A stretch of 40,683 nt of DNA. Origin: Christensenella sp. UBA7102 (GTDB lineage Bacteria; Bacillota; Clostridia; Christensenellales; UBA1750). The notes below the pieces were generated by a model. The model ran no database searches. It was not told where the DNA came from and worked only from the letters and a program-made list of their open reading frames with translations. This document shows positions 17,467 to 25,304 of this stretch, in pieces (the stretch's first letter is position 1; the number at the start of each line of letters is the position of its first letter). The DNA is taken from NCBI GenBank assembly GCA_002492415.1, contig DKYK01000019.1:1466-42148 (forward strand), in the 5' to 3' direction. The translations under genes and the position numbers were made by a program.

Positions 17467-17758
17467 CAACTTGATACCTCGGCTGTGATGAGAAGGAGTA
17501 CCCGGTGGATCCGAAGCTTAGAGAGAGGCGGAAGGTGGAAGCGCCTCGTGAGGACGCCGGCGAAGTAGTCTCGGAGCTTCGCACTGAATCCCCGCATCTG
17601 ATGCGGGCCAGTAGGCGGCGACGCTTTCCCCGCGATAACAGGGAGCGGCATCGGCGGAAAGCGCCCGTGCCGAATGAGCGCGCATACGATGTATGCGAAG
17701 ATAGGTGGTAACGCGAGATCTTCGTCCTATGAAAATGGGGCGAAGATCTTTTATTTTT
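17467..17758 (+). promoter_or_regulatory. T-box leader upstream of an acyl-CoA synthetase gene, probable valine specifier
   Basis: The leader has all T-box landmarks in order. GATGAGAAGGAGTA (17487-17500) is the 5' GA/AGTA motif. AGAGAG followed by AGGCG/CGCCT around GAAGGTGGAAG (17521-17546) is the AG bulge and Stem I apical loop. ACTGAA (about 17583-17588) closes Stem I. A central AGTAGG region follows, then the T-box AGGTGGTAACGCG (17703-17715) and a terminator. The 3' side of Stem I reads GAAGTAGTCTCGGAGC; the GTA and GTC triplets at 17565-17570 both encode valine and are the best specifier candidates. TTC at 17578-17580 seems to be paired in the helix CGAAGCT/AGCTTCG. T-box identity is strong; the specifier is an inference. 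Confidence 0.93.
17716..17758 (+). terminator. T-box terminator before the acyl-CoA synthetase gene
   Basis: AGATCTTCG (17716-17724) pairs with CGAAGATCT (17741-17749) and is followed by TTTATTTTT. The competing antiterminator uses the T-box sequence at 17703-17715. Confidence 0.9.
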
Positions 17759-17779
17759 AGAACATGGGAGGACAAAACG

Positions 17780-19423
17780 ATGCTGCTGAGCAAGCTGCTG
17801 ACCCGCACGAGCTTCGACTCGTACGCGGACTTTAAGAAAAATTATGAATTGAACGTGCCGGAGAAGTTCAACTTTGCCCGCGACGTCGTGGACGCCTGGG
17901 CCGAGGCGGACGAGCACAAGCGCGCGCTGGTGTGGCTCAACGACCGCGGCGAACGCAGGGAGTTCACCTTTAAGGAGATCTCCGAGCTGTCCAAGAAGGC
18001 GGCGAATTACCTGAGTTCGCTGGGGCTCAAGAAGGGCGATCGCATCCTGACGCTGCTCAAGCGCAACTGGCAGTATTGGGTCACGGCGGTGGCCTGCCAC
18101 AGGATGGGCGTGGTCATCATTCCGGCAAGCGTGCAGCTGGCTACAAAGGACATCGTCTACCGCGTCAATGCCGCCGAGATCAAGGCCATCATCGCAACCG
18201 ACGATCAGTGGAGCCAGAAGCAGGTGGAGGATTCCGTGGCGCAATGTCCGTCGCTTCGGCACATTCTGCTGGCGCGGGGCGGCAAGGAGGGCTGGCTGGA
18301 TTACGACAAGGGCATCGAGGAAGCGCCCGCCCAGTTCACCATGCCCGATTTGGTCAATACCGACGTGCTGGTGTGCTACTTCACCTCCGGCACCACGGGC
18401 ATGCCCAAACTCGTGGTGCACGACCAGACCTACCCGCTGGGGCACATCGTGACGGCCAAGTTCTGGCAGCGCGTGGAGGACGGCGGTCTGCACCTGACGG
18501 TCTCCGACAGCGGCTGGGCAAAGTTCGGCTGGGGCTGCATCTACGGCCAGTGGATCTCGGGCTCGGCGGTGCTGGGCTACGACTTTGACAAGTTCAACGC
18601 ACGCAACCTGATTGACGTGGTGCGCAACGAAAGGCCCACCACCTTCTGCGTGCCGCCGACGATGTACCGCTTCATGATGAAGGAGGGCATCACGCGCGAG
18701 GACTTCATGTCGGTGCGCTCCTGCGGCACTGCGGGCGAGGCGCTGGCGGCGGAGATCACCAAGGAATTCCAGCGCATCACGGGCCTGGTGATCCACGAGG
18801 GCTTTGGTCAGTCCGAGGGCAGCGTGCTCATCGGCAACTTCGCCTGGTCCGACCCGCGCCCCGGCGCGCTGGGCAAGCCATCCCCGCTGTACGACATTGC
18901 CATTGTGGATGAGGAGGGCAACGAGTGCCCCGTGGGCCAGGAGGGAGAGATCGTCATCCGCAACCTGCACAAGACCGTGCCGCCGGGACTGCTGCGCGGC
19001 TACTGGGTGAACGGCAAGGTGGAGCGCAACTACGACGACGTATACCACACCAACGACGTGGCCTGGGCGGATGAGAACGGCTTTTACTGGTATGTGGGCC
19101 GCAATGACGATGTGATCAAGTGCTCGGGCTACCGCATCGGGCCCTTTGAGATTGAAAGCGTGTTGCTGACGCACCCGGCGGTGCACGAGGTGGCCATCAC
19201 CGCCGTGCCCGATCCCATCCGCGGACAGGTGGTCTGTGCGTCCATCGTGCTGTCCGCGGGCTACGAGGGCACGCCGGAGCTGACGAAGGAGCTGCAGCAG
19301 TACGTCAAGAGACTCACCGCGCCCTACAAGTATCCCAGAGTGGTGCGCTACGTGGACGAGCTGCCCAAGACGGTGTCGGGCAAGATTTCCCGTGCGCGCA
19401 TCCGCGCGGGCGAGGACAAGTGA
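17780..19423 (+). CDS. Acyl-CoA synthetase (AMP-forming), medium/branched-chain type
   Basis: The 547-residue protein is a full-length ANL-superfamily CoA ligase. The ATP loop is YFTSGTTGMPK (200-210). A central GFGQSE motif follows near 350. The hinge and adenylate motifs near 420-455 include HTNDVAWADENGFYWYVGR, and the C-terminal catalytic lysine motif is PKTVSGKISR near 530-540. LHLTVSDSGWAKFGWGCIYGQW near residues 240-261 is typical of the MACS branch, which activates short-, medium- or branched-chain and aromatic acids. It makes acyl-AMP, then acyl-CoA. The ATG at 17780 has GGGAGGA upstream. Its control by a T-box with probable valine codons suggests isobutyrate as substrate, which is inference. 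Confidence 0.93.
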   Translation: MLLSKLLTRTSFDSYADFKKNYELNVPEKFNFARDVVDAWAEADEHKRALVWLNDRGERREFTFKEISELSKKAANYLSSLGLKKGDRILTLLKRNWQYWVTAVACHRMGVVIIPASVQLATKDIVYRVNAAEIKAIIATDDQWSQKQVEDSVAQCPSLRHILLARGGKEGWLDYDKGIEEAPAQFTMPDLVNTDVLVCYFTSGTTGMPKLVVHDQTYPLGHIVTAKFWQRVEDGGLHLTVSDSGWAKFGWGCIYGQWISGSAVLGYDFDKFNARNLIDVVRNERPTTFCVPPTMYRFMMKEGITREDFMSVRSCGTAGEALAAEITKEFQRITGLVIHEGFGQSEGSVLIGNFAWSDPRPGALGKPSPLYDIAIVDEEGNECPVGQEGEIVIRNLHKTVPPGLLRGYWVNGKVERNYDDVYHTNDVAWADENGFYWYVGRNDDVIKCSGYRIGPFEIESVLLTHPAVHEVAITAVPDPIRGQVVCASIVLSAGYEGTPELTKELQQYVKRLTAPYKYPRVVRYVDELPKTVSGKISRARIRAGEDK

Positions 19424-19481
19424 CGCGGCGGTTTTGAACCGCAACGTGTGACAAAAGAGACAAAAATTTGTGGAATTTGAC

Positions 19482-19509
19482 GCCCGGCGCTTTACTGCGC
19501 CGGGCCTTT
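19482..19509 (+). terminator. Terminator of the acyl-CoA synthetase gene
   Basis: Perfect GCCCGGCGC / GCGCCGGGC stem with loop TTTACT, followed by CTTTG. Its loop coincides with the -35 of the next promoter. Confidence 0.8.
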
Positions 19510-19518
19510 GTATATAAT
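19491..19518 (+). promoter_or_regulatory. Promoter of the glycosyltransferase gene, overlapping the preceding terminator
   Basis: TTTACT (19491-19496) lies in the loop of the terminator hairpin. After a 16-bp spacer comes TATAAT (19513-19518). GGGAGGTGA follows before the start at 19564. Confidence 0.65.
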
Positions 19519-19563
19519 ATGTAGTATGGGGATCGAATATGGAAGGGAGGTGAATGTGAAAAT

Positions 19564-20670
19564 ATGAAGATACTCATACTCTCCTGCAATACAGGCGGAG
19601 GGCACAATGCGGCGGGGCGCGCGCTGAAGGAGGAGCTGGACCGGCGCGGTATACCCAATTCGATGCAGGATGCGCTGCGCTTCGGGCGTGAGCATACGTC
19701 GGCGCTGGTGAGCAACGGCTACATCAACATCGCTTCCTACACGCCGCGTCTGTTCGGCGGCATCTACAAGCTTGGCGGATTTGTCAGCAGGCATGTGCGG
19801 CGCTCACCTGTGTATTACGCGAACGCGCGCTATGCGCGTCGGCTGGATGCCTACATCCGGCAGGAGGGCTACGACGCGGTGCTCTGCCCGCACCTGTTTC
19901 CCGCCGAGGCGCTGACATGGGCGGCGCGCAAACTGGGCGGAGGCTACCGGGTGTACGCGGTGGCCACGGACTACACCTGCATCCCCTTCATGGAGGAGAC
20001 GGAGGCGGAGGCATTCTTCGTGCCGCACGCGGACCTGATTCCGGAATACACGCAGCGCGGCATCGCGCGGGAAAAGCTCATTCCCACGGGCATACCGGCG
20101 TCGGCGCGGTTCCGGGACCATGTGAGCCGCGAGCAGGCGCGGCGACAGCTTTCCATCGACCCAGAGGCAAAGGTTGCGCTGCTGATGACGGGTTCCATGG
20201 GCTTTGGCGATATCCTGCCGCTGCCCGAGCGACTGTGCGCCGCGGGGCCCGACGTACAGGTGCTCGTGCTCACGGGCAGCAACAAGGAGCTCAAGGAAAA
20301 GCTGGAGGAGCGGTTTGGCGGCAGCGGGCGCGTGCGCGCCGTGGGCTTTACCGACCAAGTGCCCCTTTACATGGCGGCCAGCGACGTGTTGCTGAGCAAG
20401 CCGGGCGGGCTGTCCTCCACGGAGGCTGCGGTGTTCGGCATTCCACTGGTGCATACCGACCCCATTCCCGGATGCGAGACGCGCAACGCCGCATTCTTCC
20501 AGGAGCGCGGCATGTCGCTGCGCGCGCAGGGCACGGAGGAGATTGCAAACACCGCCGTCAGCCTGATGCGCAACGGACTGGCCGGGCAGGCGATGTGCCA
20601 GGCACAGAAACAGACCATCAATCCATACGCCGCGCGGGACATCATAGACGAGGTGCTGCGGCGCGGCTGA
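19564..20670 (+). CDS. GT28-family diacylglycerol glycosyltransferase (MGDG synthase/UgtP-like)
   Basis: The 368-residue protein has the two-domain GT-B form. It starts MKILILSCNTGGGH, the N-terminal motif of MGDG-synthase/UgtP-type enzymes, with TGGGH (10-14) forming the lipid-facing loop. The C-terminal donor-binding lobe shows LLMTGSMGFGD (about 204-214) and the signature LLSKPGGLSSTEAAVFGIPLV (about 276-296), with the Ser/Thr-Glu-Ala that contacts the nucleotide sugar. It likely transfers glucose or galactose from a UDP-sugar to diacylglycerol at the inner membrane face. The PlsY-like gene follows 36 bp later, forming a lipid module. The exact sugar cannot be read. Confidence 0.88.
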   Translation: MKILILSCNTGGGHNAAGRALKEELDRRGIPNSMQDALRFGREHTSALVSNGYINIASYTPRLFGGIYKLGGFVSRHVRRSPVYYANARYARRLDAYIRQEGYDAVLCPHLFPAEALTWAARKLGGGYRVYAVATDYTCIPFMEETEAEAFFVPHADLIPEYTQRGIAREKLIPTGIPASARFRDHVSREQARRQLSIDPEAKVALLMTGSMGFGDILPLPERLCAAGPDVQVLVLTGSNKELKEKLEERFGGSGRVRAVGFTDQVPLYMAASDVLLSKPGGLSSTEAAVFGIPLVHTDPIPGCETRNAAFFQERGMSLRAQGTEEIANTAVSLMRNGLAGQAMCQAQKQTINPYAARDIIDEVLRRG

Positions 20671-20706
20671 AGCGCGCTTTACCCGATCGGAAAGGGTGAA
20701 AAAAAC

Positions 20707-21327
20707 ATGTTCATTCCGGTATTATTCGTTTTATTCGGTTTTTTATTGGGCGGTATCCTGTTTTCTTACCATATTCCAAAGGCGCTGTGCGGCGTGGATG
20801 TCGTGGCGCTGTCTCACGATGGCAACCCGGGCACCGCAAACGCGATGAAGCTGTGCGGCGTTCCGGTGGGGCTGCTGTGCCTGACCTGCGATATGCTCAA
20901 GGGCTATCTTCCCGTTCGGCTGGCGATGGCCGGCCTGCCACAGGGCTCCTACTGGATCGCGGCTGCGATGATTGCGCCGGTGCTGGGCCATGCGCTGGCG
21001 CTGTTTTACCCTTTTTCCGGCGGCAAGGCGGTGGCGGTGAGCTTCGGCGTGCTGCTGGGGCTGACGCCGGTCAGCTGGCTGGTGCTTGGCCTGGTGGCGC
21101 CCTATCTGTTTTTCTCCCTTGTAGTGGTGCTGCATCCCAACGAACGGCGTTCGGTGTACAGTTTCCTGGTTTTGGCCATAACGAGCTGGGTGTTCGCAAC
21201 GATGACGCAGCGCACCAACCTGGCGCTGGGCGCCTCGGGGATGGCGGCGGTGGCGATGTGGAAAAACCGCGTTCGCACTCCTGCGGGAGAACGCGAGCCC
21301 CAAACGGTGCGGGAGAAGGCCACCTGA
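20707..21327 (+). CDS. PlsY-like glycerol-3-phosphate acyltransferase
   Basis: The 206-residue membrane protein has about five hydrophobic segments. Two PlsY-type motifs are recognisable. DGNPGTANAMKLCG (38-51) corresponds to the GSGNxGxTN block that binds phosphate. GHALALFYPFSGGKAVAVSFG (about 94-114) corresponds to GHxFPxFxxFKGGKGVA. Both differ from the housekeeping consensus (DGNPGTAN for SGNIGATN, GGKAVA for GGKGVA), so it may be a paralog with shifted specificity. PlsY acylates glycerol-3-phosphate from acyl-phosphate to start phospholipid synthesis. Its place after a diacylglycerol glycosyltransferase fits membrane lipid synthesis. Confidence 0.85.
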   Translation: MFIPVLFVLFGFLLGGILFSYHIPKALCGVDVVALSHDGNPGTANAMKLCGVPVGLLCLTCDMLKGYLPVRLAMAGLPQGSYWIAAAMIAPVLGHALALFYPFSGGKAVAVSFGVLLGLTPVSWLVLGLVAPYLFFSLVVVLHPNERRSVYSFLVLAITSWVFATMTQRTNLALGASGMAAVAMWKNRVRTPAGEREPQTVREKAT

Positions 21328-21350
21328 AGATTGAAACAAATCCGTTACAG

Positions 21351-21377
21351 GGCGTCCGACAAAGCGGGCGCCTTTTT
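21351..21377 (+). terminator. Terminator after the PlsY-like gene
   Basis: GGCGTCCG pairs with CGGGCGCC (one G-U), followed by TTTTT. Confidence 0.85.
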
Positions 21378-21390
21378 GTATGTATGAGTG

Positions 21391-21419
21391 TTGACAAGAT
21401 TGTTAATGTGTGCTATCCT
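21391..21419 (+). promoter_or_regulatory. Promoter of the blaI-blaR1-like operon
   Basis: Consensus TTGACA (21391-21396), 17-bp spacer, TATCCT (21414-21419). The -35 is inside the first operator-like repeat. Confidence 0.85.
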
Positions 21420-21440
21420 GTGATTAGACAAATTATTAAT
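21391..21440 (+). promoter_or_regulatory. Two operator-like repeats flanking the blaI promoter
   Basis: Site 1, TTGACAAGATTGTTAAT (21391-21407), is an imperfect palindrome covering the -35. Site 2, TAGACAAATTATTAAT (21425-21440), is a near copy downstream of the -10. Their centres are about 33 bp apart, close to three helix turns. BlaI dimers bind such paired dyads in known bla/mec systems; the assignment here is by position and symmetry. Confidence 0.65.
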
Positions 21441-21454
21441 GGGAGGATGGAATC

Positions 21455-21829
21455 ATGGAAGACAAGCGCATCGTCACGGATAGCGAATGGAAAATCATGG
21501 AACTGCTGTGGAAAAAAGAGCGCATGACGATGGCGGAGATCACATCGGCGCTGCAGGAGGAGACGAGATGGAGCAAGCACACGGTGGTCTCGCTTCTCAA
21601 GCGCATGTGCGCCAAGGGCAGCGCGGAGGTGGTGCAGGGCACCAGCCCCATGGAATACCGCGCGCTGATCCCGAGAAAGGATGCGGTGCTGCAGGAGACG
21701 CGATCGGTGCTCAAAAAGGCGTTCGGTGGGCGCAGCGCGCTGCTCATCAGCGAACTGGTGGATCAGGACGAGCTGTCCGATGAAGAAATTGACGAGTTGA
21801 TGCGCCTGCTGGAGGCGCACAGAAAGTGA
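21455..21829 (+). CDS. BlaI/MecI/CopY family transcriptional repressor
   Basis: The 124-residue protein has the family's winged-helix N-terminal domain (DSEWKIMELLWKKERMTMAEI and WSKHTVVSLLKRM for the recognition helix, residues about 9-55). A C-terminal helical dimerisation part follows (SALLISELVDQDELSDEEIDELMRLL). In BlaI/MecI the repressor is cleaved when the partner protease senses its signal. The partner-like M56 protein is encoded 7 bp downstream, and paired operator-like repeats lie over this promoter, indicating autoregulation of both genes. GGGAGGAT precedes the start. Confidence 0.94.
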   Translation: MEDKRIVTDSEWKIMELLWKKERMTMAEITSALQEETRWSKHTVVSLLKRMCAKGSAEVVQGTSPMEYRALIPRKDAVLQETRSVLKKAFGGRSALLISELVDQDELSDEEIDELMRLLEAHRK

Positions 21830-21836
21830 GGACGGC

Positions 21837-24800
21837 ATGAAGACACTGTTGATGATGAGCCTGACGGGCAGCCTGATGGCGCTGATGGTCATGGCAATGC
21901 GGGCGCTGTTTGGCAGACGGCTGCATCCGCGCGTGACCTATGCGCTGTGGCTGACGGCGGCGCTGTGCCTGCTGCTGCCGCTGCGGCTGGAGAGCAGGGT
22001 GAGCGTGATGAACGCACCGGCGGCCAAGACGATAGAGCGCAGCGTGTCCATGCGCATGGAGCAGCCGGTGGCCTACGGCCTGGTGACAGGCGGCACTGCA
22101 CAGAACGATGTGCACATGATGGAGGCGCCCTCGCGCCAGGACTTGGAGAGCGGACAGGTGCAGCCCGAGGACGGGTTTTCCATCGACGCCTGGGACGTGG
22201 CCGGGCTGATTTGGGCTGCGGGCGCGTTGGTGACGGCGGGATACGTCGTCGTGGTCAATATGCGGTTCCGCGGCAGAGTGCGGCGCTCGCGGCGGCCGGC
22301 GGAGGTGCCCTGGGTGATGGGAAGGCGGTTACGGGGGACAAAGGTGTACGTCTCCCGCGCCGTGCCCTCGCCCTGCCTGGTGGGGCTGTTCCGGCCCTAC
22401 ATCGTGGTGACGCCGCAGGCGATGGCAGAGGAGGAGCGCTTCTTCCACGTACTGGTGCATGAGCTGTCGCACAAGAGACAATGCGATCCGTTCTGGTCGA
22501 TGCTGCGCACGGCGGTGCTGGTGGCGCATTGGTTCAATCCCATCGTATGGGTGGCGGCGTCGCTCAGCCGCGCGGACTGCGAAAACGCCTGCGACGCGCT
22601 GACCATCCGGGAGCTGGGCGAGGACCGGCGCGTGGACTACGGCAAAACTCTGCTCTCCTTTCTGCGAGCCCGGCCCACTGCGACGGGGTTGGTCAATACA
22701 GCCACCACCATGGCGCAGAGCCGCAGGCAGATTCGCAGGCGCATCAGCTTGATTGCCAAGGAGCGGAAGTATAGGCTGGCGGTGGCGGTGCTGTGCGTCG
22801 CGCTGGTGCTGACGGGCTGCGCGGTGACGATGACCAACGCGCCCGGGGAGCAGGCGGCGCAGCCCTCCGCGCCTGATCGCACGCCGGACGCGCAGAGCCA
22901 GCAGATGAGCGATGTGCGGCGGGCAGCCTTTGAGCAGGCCAAACATGAGGCGCTGCTGCAGGGCGGGGCCTGGCGATACGCCGAGAGCGACGTCGATGGC
23001 GACGGGCGCGTGGAGCTGCTGCTCCTCTGCGATGCCGAGACGACGGCGGGGCAGCTATTGACGGTGTCGGACTACGATGAACAGACGGGCGAATGGCATG
23101 AGGAGCTGAGTGAGTATCCTCTGGTGACCTTCTACGGCAACGGCATGGCGGAGGCGGGCTGGTCGCACAGCCAGGGCAAGGCGGGCGACGTGCTGTGGCC
23201 CTACAACCTGTATCGTTACGATGCGGCCAATGATACCTACCAGCAGGTGGCAATGGTGGATGCGTGGGAGAAGCAGTTGTCACCCGAGGGCTTCCCGGAG
23301 GATGTGGACGCAGAGGGCGCGGGCGCGGTGTACTACATCATGACCGGCGGAGAGTACGACACGTCCAACCCCGTGAGCAAAAGCGAATATGAATCGTGGC
23401 GAAGCGGGATGATCGGCAGCGCGGCAAATCTCCAGGTGGACTACCTGCCGCTGACGGAGGATGCGTCGCTGGCGAACGGCACGCGCCCCGGCGGGCAGCT
23501 GGGCGTGTACATGGACAACTATGAGGCGGCGATTGAACAGTACGCGTCGGGCTTTGCGGACATGAGCGAGGAGGAAGCGCGGGCGGCTCTGCCCGGGCTG
23601 GAGGACTTCGTGCTCTATGGCCGCAAAAACGGGGCCGGGGACGCCTATATCGTTGCGGTGTTGCGCGAGGCTCCGGCCACGCAGGCGGTGGTCAGGCGGG
23701 ACCTGTACATCAGCTGGGTGAGCGAGGGCGACGAGGCGACGACGGTGCTGGAGCAGTACGGCGTGACGGAGTCCGGCGAGCAGGTGCTGCTGCGCAGCTA
23801 CACCGCGCCCGGCGAGATCTACATGAACAATGTGGAGACGGGCAGCGCGCAGGACAACGCGCTGATCGCGGTGCTGCCGGGCAGCGCGGACCCGTTGCGG
23901 CAGCTGAGCGGCGAGCTTGCGCAGCGACAGGAGGCCTATGCGCGGCAGCTGGGCGGTACGACGCTGGCGGATCAGGTGGGCTACCCCTACCTGACCGTGC
24001 CGGTGCTAAACGACGCGCTCAAGCAGCAGACGGGCATATCGGAGTCGCTGTACCTGAAGTTCGCGGTGGACGCGGCGCAGGTCGGGCAGTTGGCGGAGCG
24101 GCTCAGCGGCGGCGCACAGCAGGTTCAGGACTGGGCGGCGTTCTACAAGGAGCGAAAAGTCCCCACGAGCATCCGGCTGGGCCTGGGCCCGGACGACGAG
24201 TGGTGGCTGTGGGCCGATTGCCTGGTGCACATGGGCAAGGAGGGCTATGACGCGGTGTGCTATGACAGGGATGCGGTAGAGCAGGTTCGAGCGCTGGCGC
24301 GGGAGAAGTCTGGGACGGATCCGCTGGCGTACGCGGAGCAGTGGTACCGGAATCCACCCAGGCTGCGCAGCGCGACGCTGTCTTTCTACGATTGGATGGG
24401 GCGGAGCATGCGCACGCAGACCATCGCCGACGCGGAAAGCCTGAACCGGCTCTCCGAGATGGTGTTCTTCCCGGATGAGGTGATGACCGGCGGCTCGGCC
24501 TGCCCGTTCGGCAGCACGCTGATCATTGAGACGGATCAGGGCAGTATCACGTTCAATGTTGCGGATGACAGCTGCGATGCGATGTGCTATGAGGGCTCGT
24601 TGTATCTCGACTATCAAGGCAGACAGGAGGATCTGTTTGCGCTGTTCCCCGAGTGCGAGCCGGGTTACGGGCAGGAGGAACGGCCTACGACGGTGGAGAT
24701 TCTGCCGACGGGAGCGTCGACGTGGAAGATACTGGACGACGCGGCTGTGACGAGAGAGCTGTATGACGCGGTGTCGGAGGAGGTGAACATCGAAAACGAA

Positions 24801-24995
24801 CGGCGCGGATATGATCTTGGAGACAAACTGTACGAACTGGACTTTCGCAGTGAGGACACGAAGCGGTTGGAGCTGGTGGAGATGTACGAAACCGGCATTG
24901 TGGTGGACGGCATCGAATACATGGACGCGGGAGGAGCGCTGCGGGACCGGGTGGAGCTGGCGCTTGCAACGGGCGATGCCTACGTAGGAGAATAA
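21837..24995 (+). CDS. BlaR1-like M56 membrane metalloprotease with a very large C-terminal exported region
   Basis: The 1052-residue protein starts with a BlaR1/MecR1 membrane protease part of about 330 residues. Hydrophobic helices are near 1-23, 32-52 and 120-141. The zinc motif is HELSH (208-212), followed by a helix and the ExxCD ligand motif (E249). A last membrane segment at 313-328 ends LTGC, which looks like a lipobox. Instead of the penicillin-binding sensor domain of BlaR1, about 720 residues follow. They include one acidic DVDGDGRVELLLL segment (calcium-binding/repeat-like) and several Trp/Tyr-rich stretches, without an SxxK/KTG penicillin-binding pattern. It probably senses an unknown outside signal and inactivates the BlaI-like repressor encoded just upstream. 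Confidence 0.85.
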   Translation: MKTLLMMSLTGSLMALMVMAMRALFGRRLHPRVTYALWLTAALCLLLPLRLESRVSVMNAPAAKTIERSVSMRMEQPVAYGLVTGGTAQNDVHMMEAPSRQDLESGQVQPEDGFSIDAWDVAGLIWAAGALVTAGYVVVVNMRFRGRVRRSRRPAEVPWVMGRRLRGTKVYVSRAVPSPCLVGLFRPYIVVTPQAMAEEERFFHVLVHELSHKRQCDPFWSMLRTAVLVAHWFNPIVWVAASLSRADCENACDALTIRELGEDRRVDYGKTLLSFLRARPTATGLVNTATTMAQSRRQIRRRISLIAKERKYRLAVAVLCVALVLTGCAVTMTNAPGEQAAQPSAPDRTPDAQSQQMSDVRRAAFEQAKHEALLQGGAWRYAESDVDGDGRVELLLLCDAETTAGQLLTVSDYDEQTGEWHEELSEYPLVTFYGNGMAEAGWSHSQGKAGDVLWPYNLYRYDAANDTYQQVAMVDAWEKQLSPEGFPEDVDAEGAGAVYYIMTGGEYDTSNPVSKSEYESWRSGMIGSAANLQVDYLPLTEDASLANGTRPGGQLGVYMDNYEAAIEQYASGFADMSEEEARAALPGLEDFVLYGRKNGAGDAYIVAVLREAPATQAVVRRDLYISWVSEGDEATTVLEQYGVTESGEQVLLRSYTAPGEIYMNNVETGSAQDNALIAVLPGSADPLRQLSGELAQRQEAYARQLGGTTLADQVGYPYLTVPVLNDALKQQTGISESLYLKFAVDAAQVGQLAERLSGGAQQVQDWAAFYKERKVPTSIRLGLGPDDEWWLWADCLVHMGKEGYDAVCYDRDAVEQVRALAREKSGTDPLAYAEQWYRNPPRLRSATLSFYDWMGRSMRTQTIADAESLNRLSEMVFFPDEVMTGGSACPFGSTLIIETDQGSITFNVADDSCDAMCYEGSLYLDYQGRQEDLFALFPECEPGYGQEERPTTVEILPTGASTWKILDDAAVTRELYDAVSEEVNIENERRGYDLGDKLYELDFRSEDTKRLELVEMYETGIVVDGIEYMDAGGALRDRVELALATGDAYVGE

Positions 24996-24996
24996 T

Positions 24997-25211
24997 ACAC
25001 GGACGAAGCTGAGCGACGGCGTGGGCGAATGGACGGAAAACGGCCTGCGCTTTACCGCGACTGCGGCGCGGGCAATCCCAGCGGCGGCCTGATTGCCACC
25101 GATGGAAAACGAGCGACCGTCACCTTTACCGACTCCTCATGGGAGTATCTGAGCAATGGCGATTCCTATTCCTACATCAAACAGTCGAATCAGCCGTATC
25201 TTTGGAACTGA
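24997..25211 (+). pseudogene. Remnant of an exported beta-rich domain, frameshifted
   Basis: Right after the M56 gene one frame (from 24997) encodes TKLSDGVGEWTENGLRFTATA and then degenerates. A frame shift at about 25060-25075 leads into the other frame, which encodes GNPSGGLIATDGKRATVTF and a Tyr/Ser-rich end closing at the stop 25209-25211. Together they read like the C-terminal end of a beta-sandwich or lipocalin-like exported protein. No start or ribosome site is present. It could be the remains of a second sensor domain. The second frame is in phase with the M56 gene beyond its stop codon, so an earlier longer version of that protein is also possible. Confidence 0.45.
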
Positions 25212-25227
25212 GACGCGAAATTCACAT

Positions 25228-25264
25228 AAAACCCCCTGCCTTTCCAAGAAAGGCGGGGGGTTTT
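25228..25264 (+). terminator. Terminator of the blaI-blaR1-like operon
   Basis: A 16-bp stem with one G-U pair (AAAACCCCCTGCCTTT and its partner, 5-nt loop) ends in TTTT. It lies after the remnant gene. Confidence 0.9.
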
Positions 25265-25304
25265 ACACAAATTTGGCGGCAATGAGTCGGTTTTTGCGAT
25301 GGAG

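Noticed and set aside
17578..17580. TTC (Phe) as the specifier of the second T-box
   Set aside because: It appears to be base-paired in CGAAGCT/AGCTTCG just above the ACTGAA motif. It is not fully excluded and is named as a refuting outcome.
16271..19444. Minus-strand open frame of 1057 codons
   Set aside because: It covers the complements of the ywlG-like, unknown and acyl-CoA synthetase genes and the T-box. It has no ribosome site and no recognisable domain.
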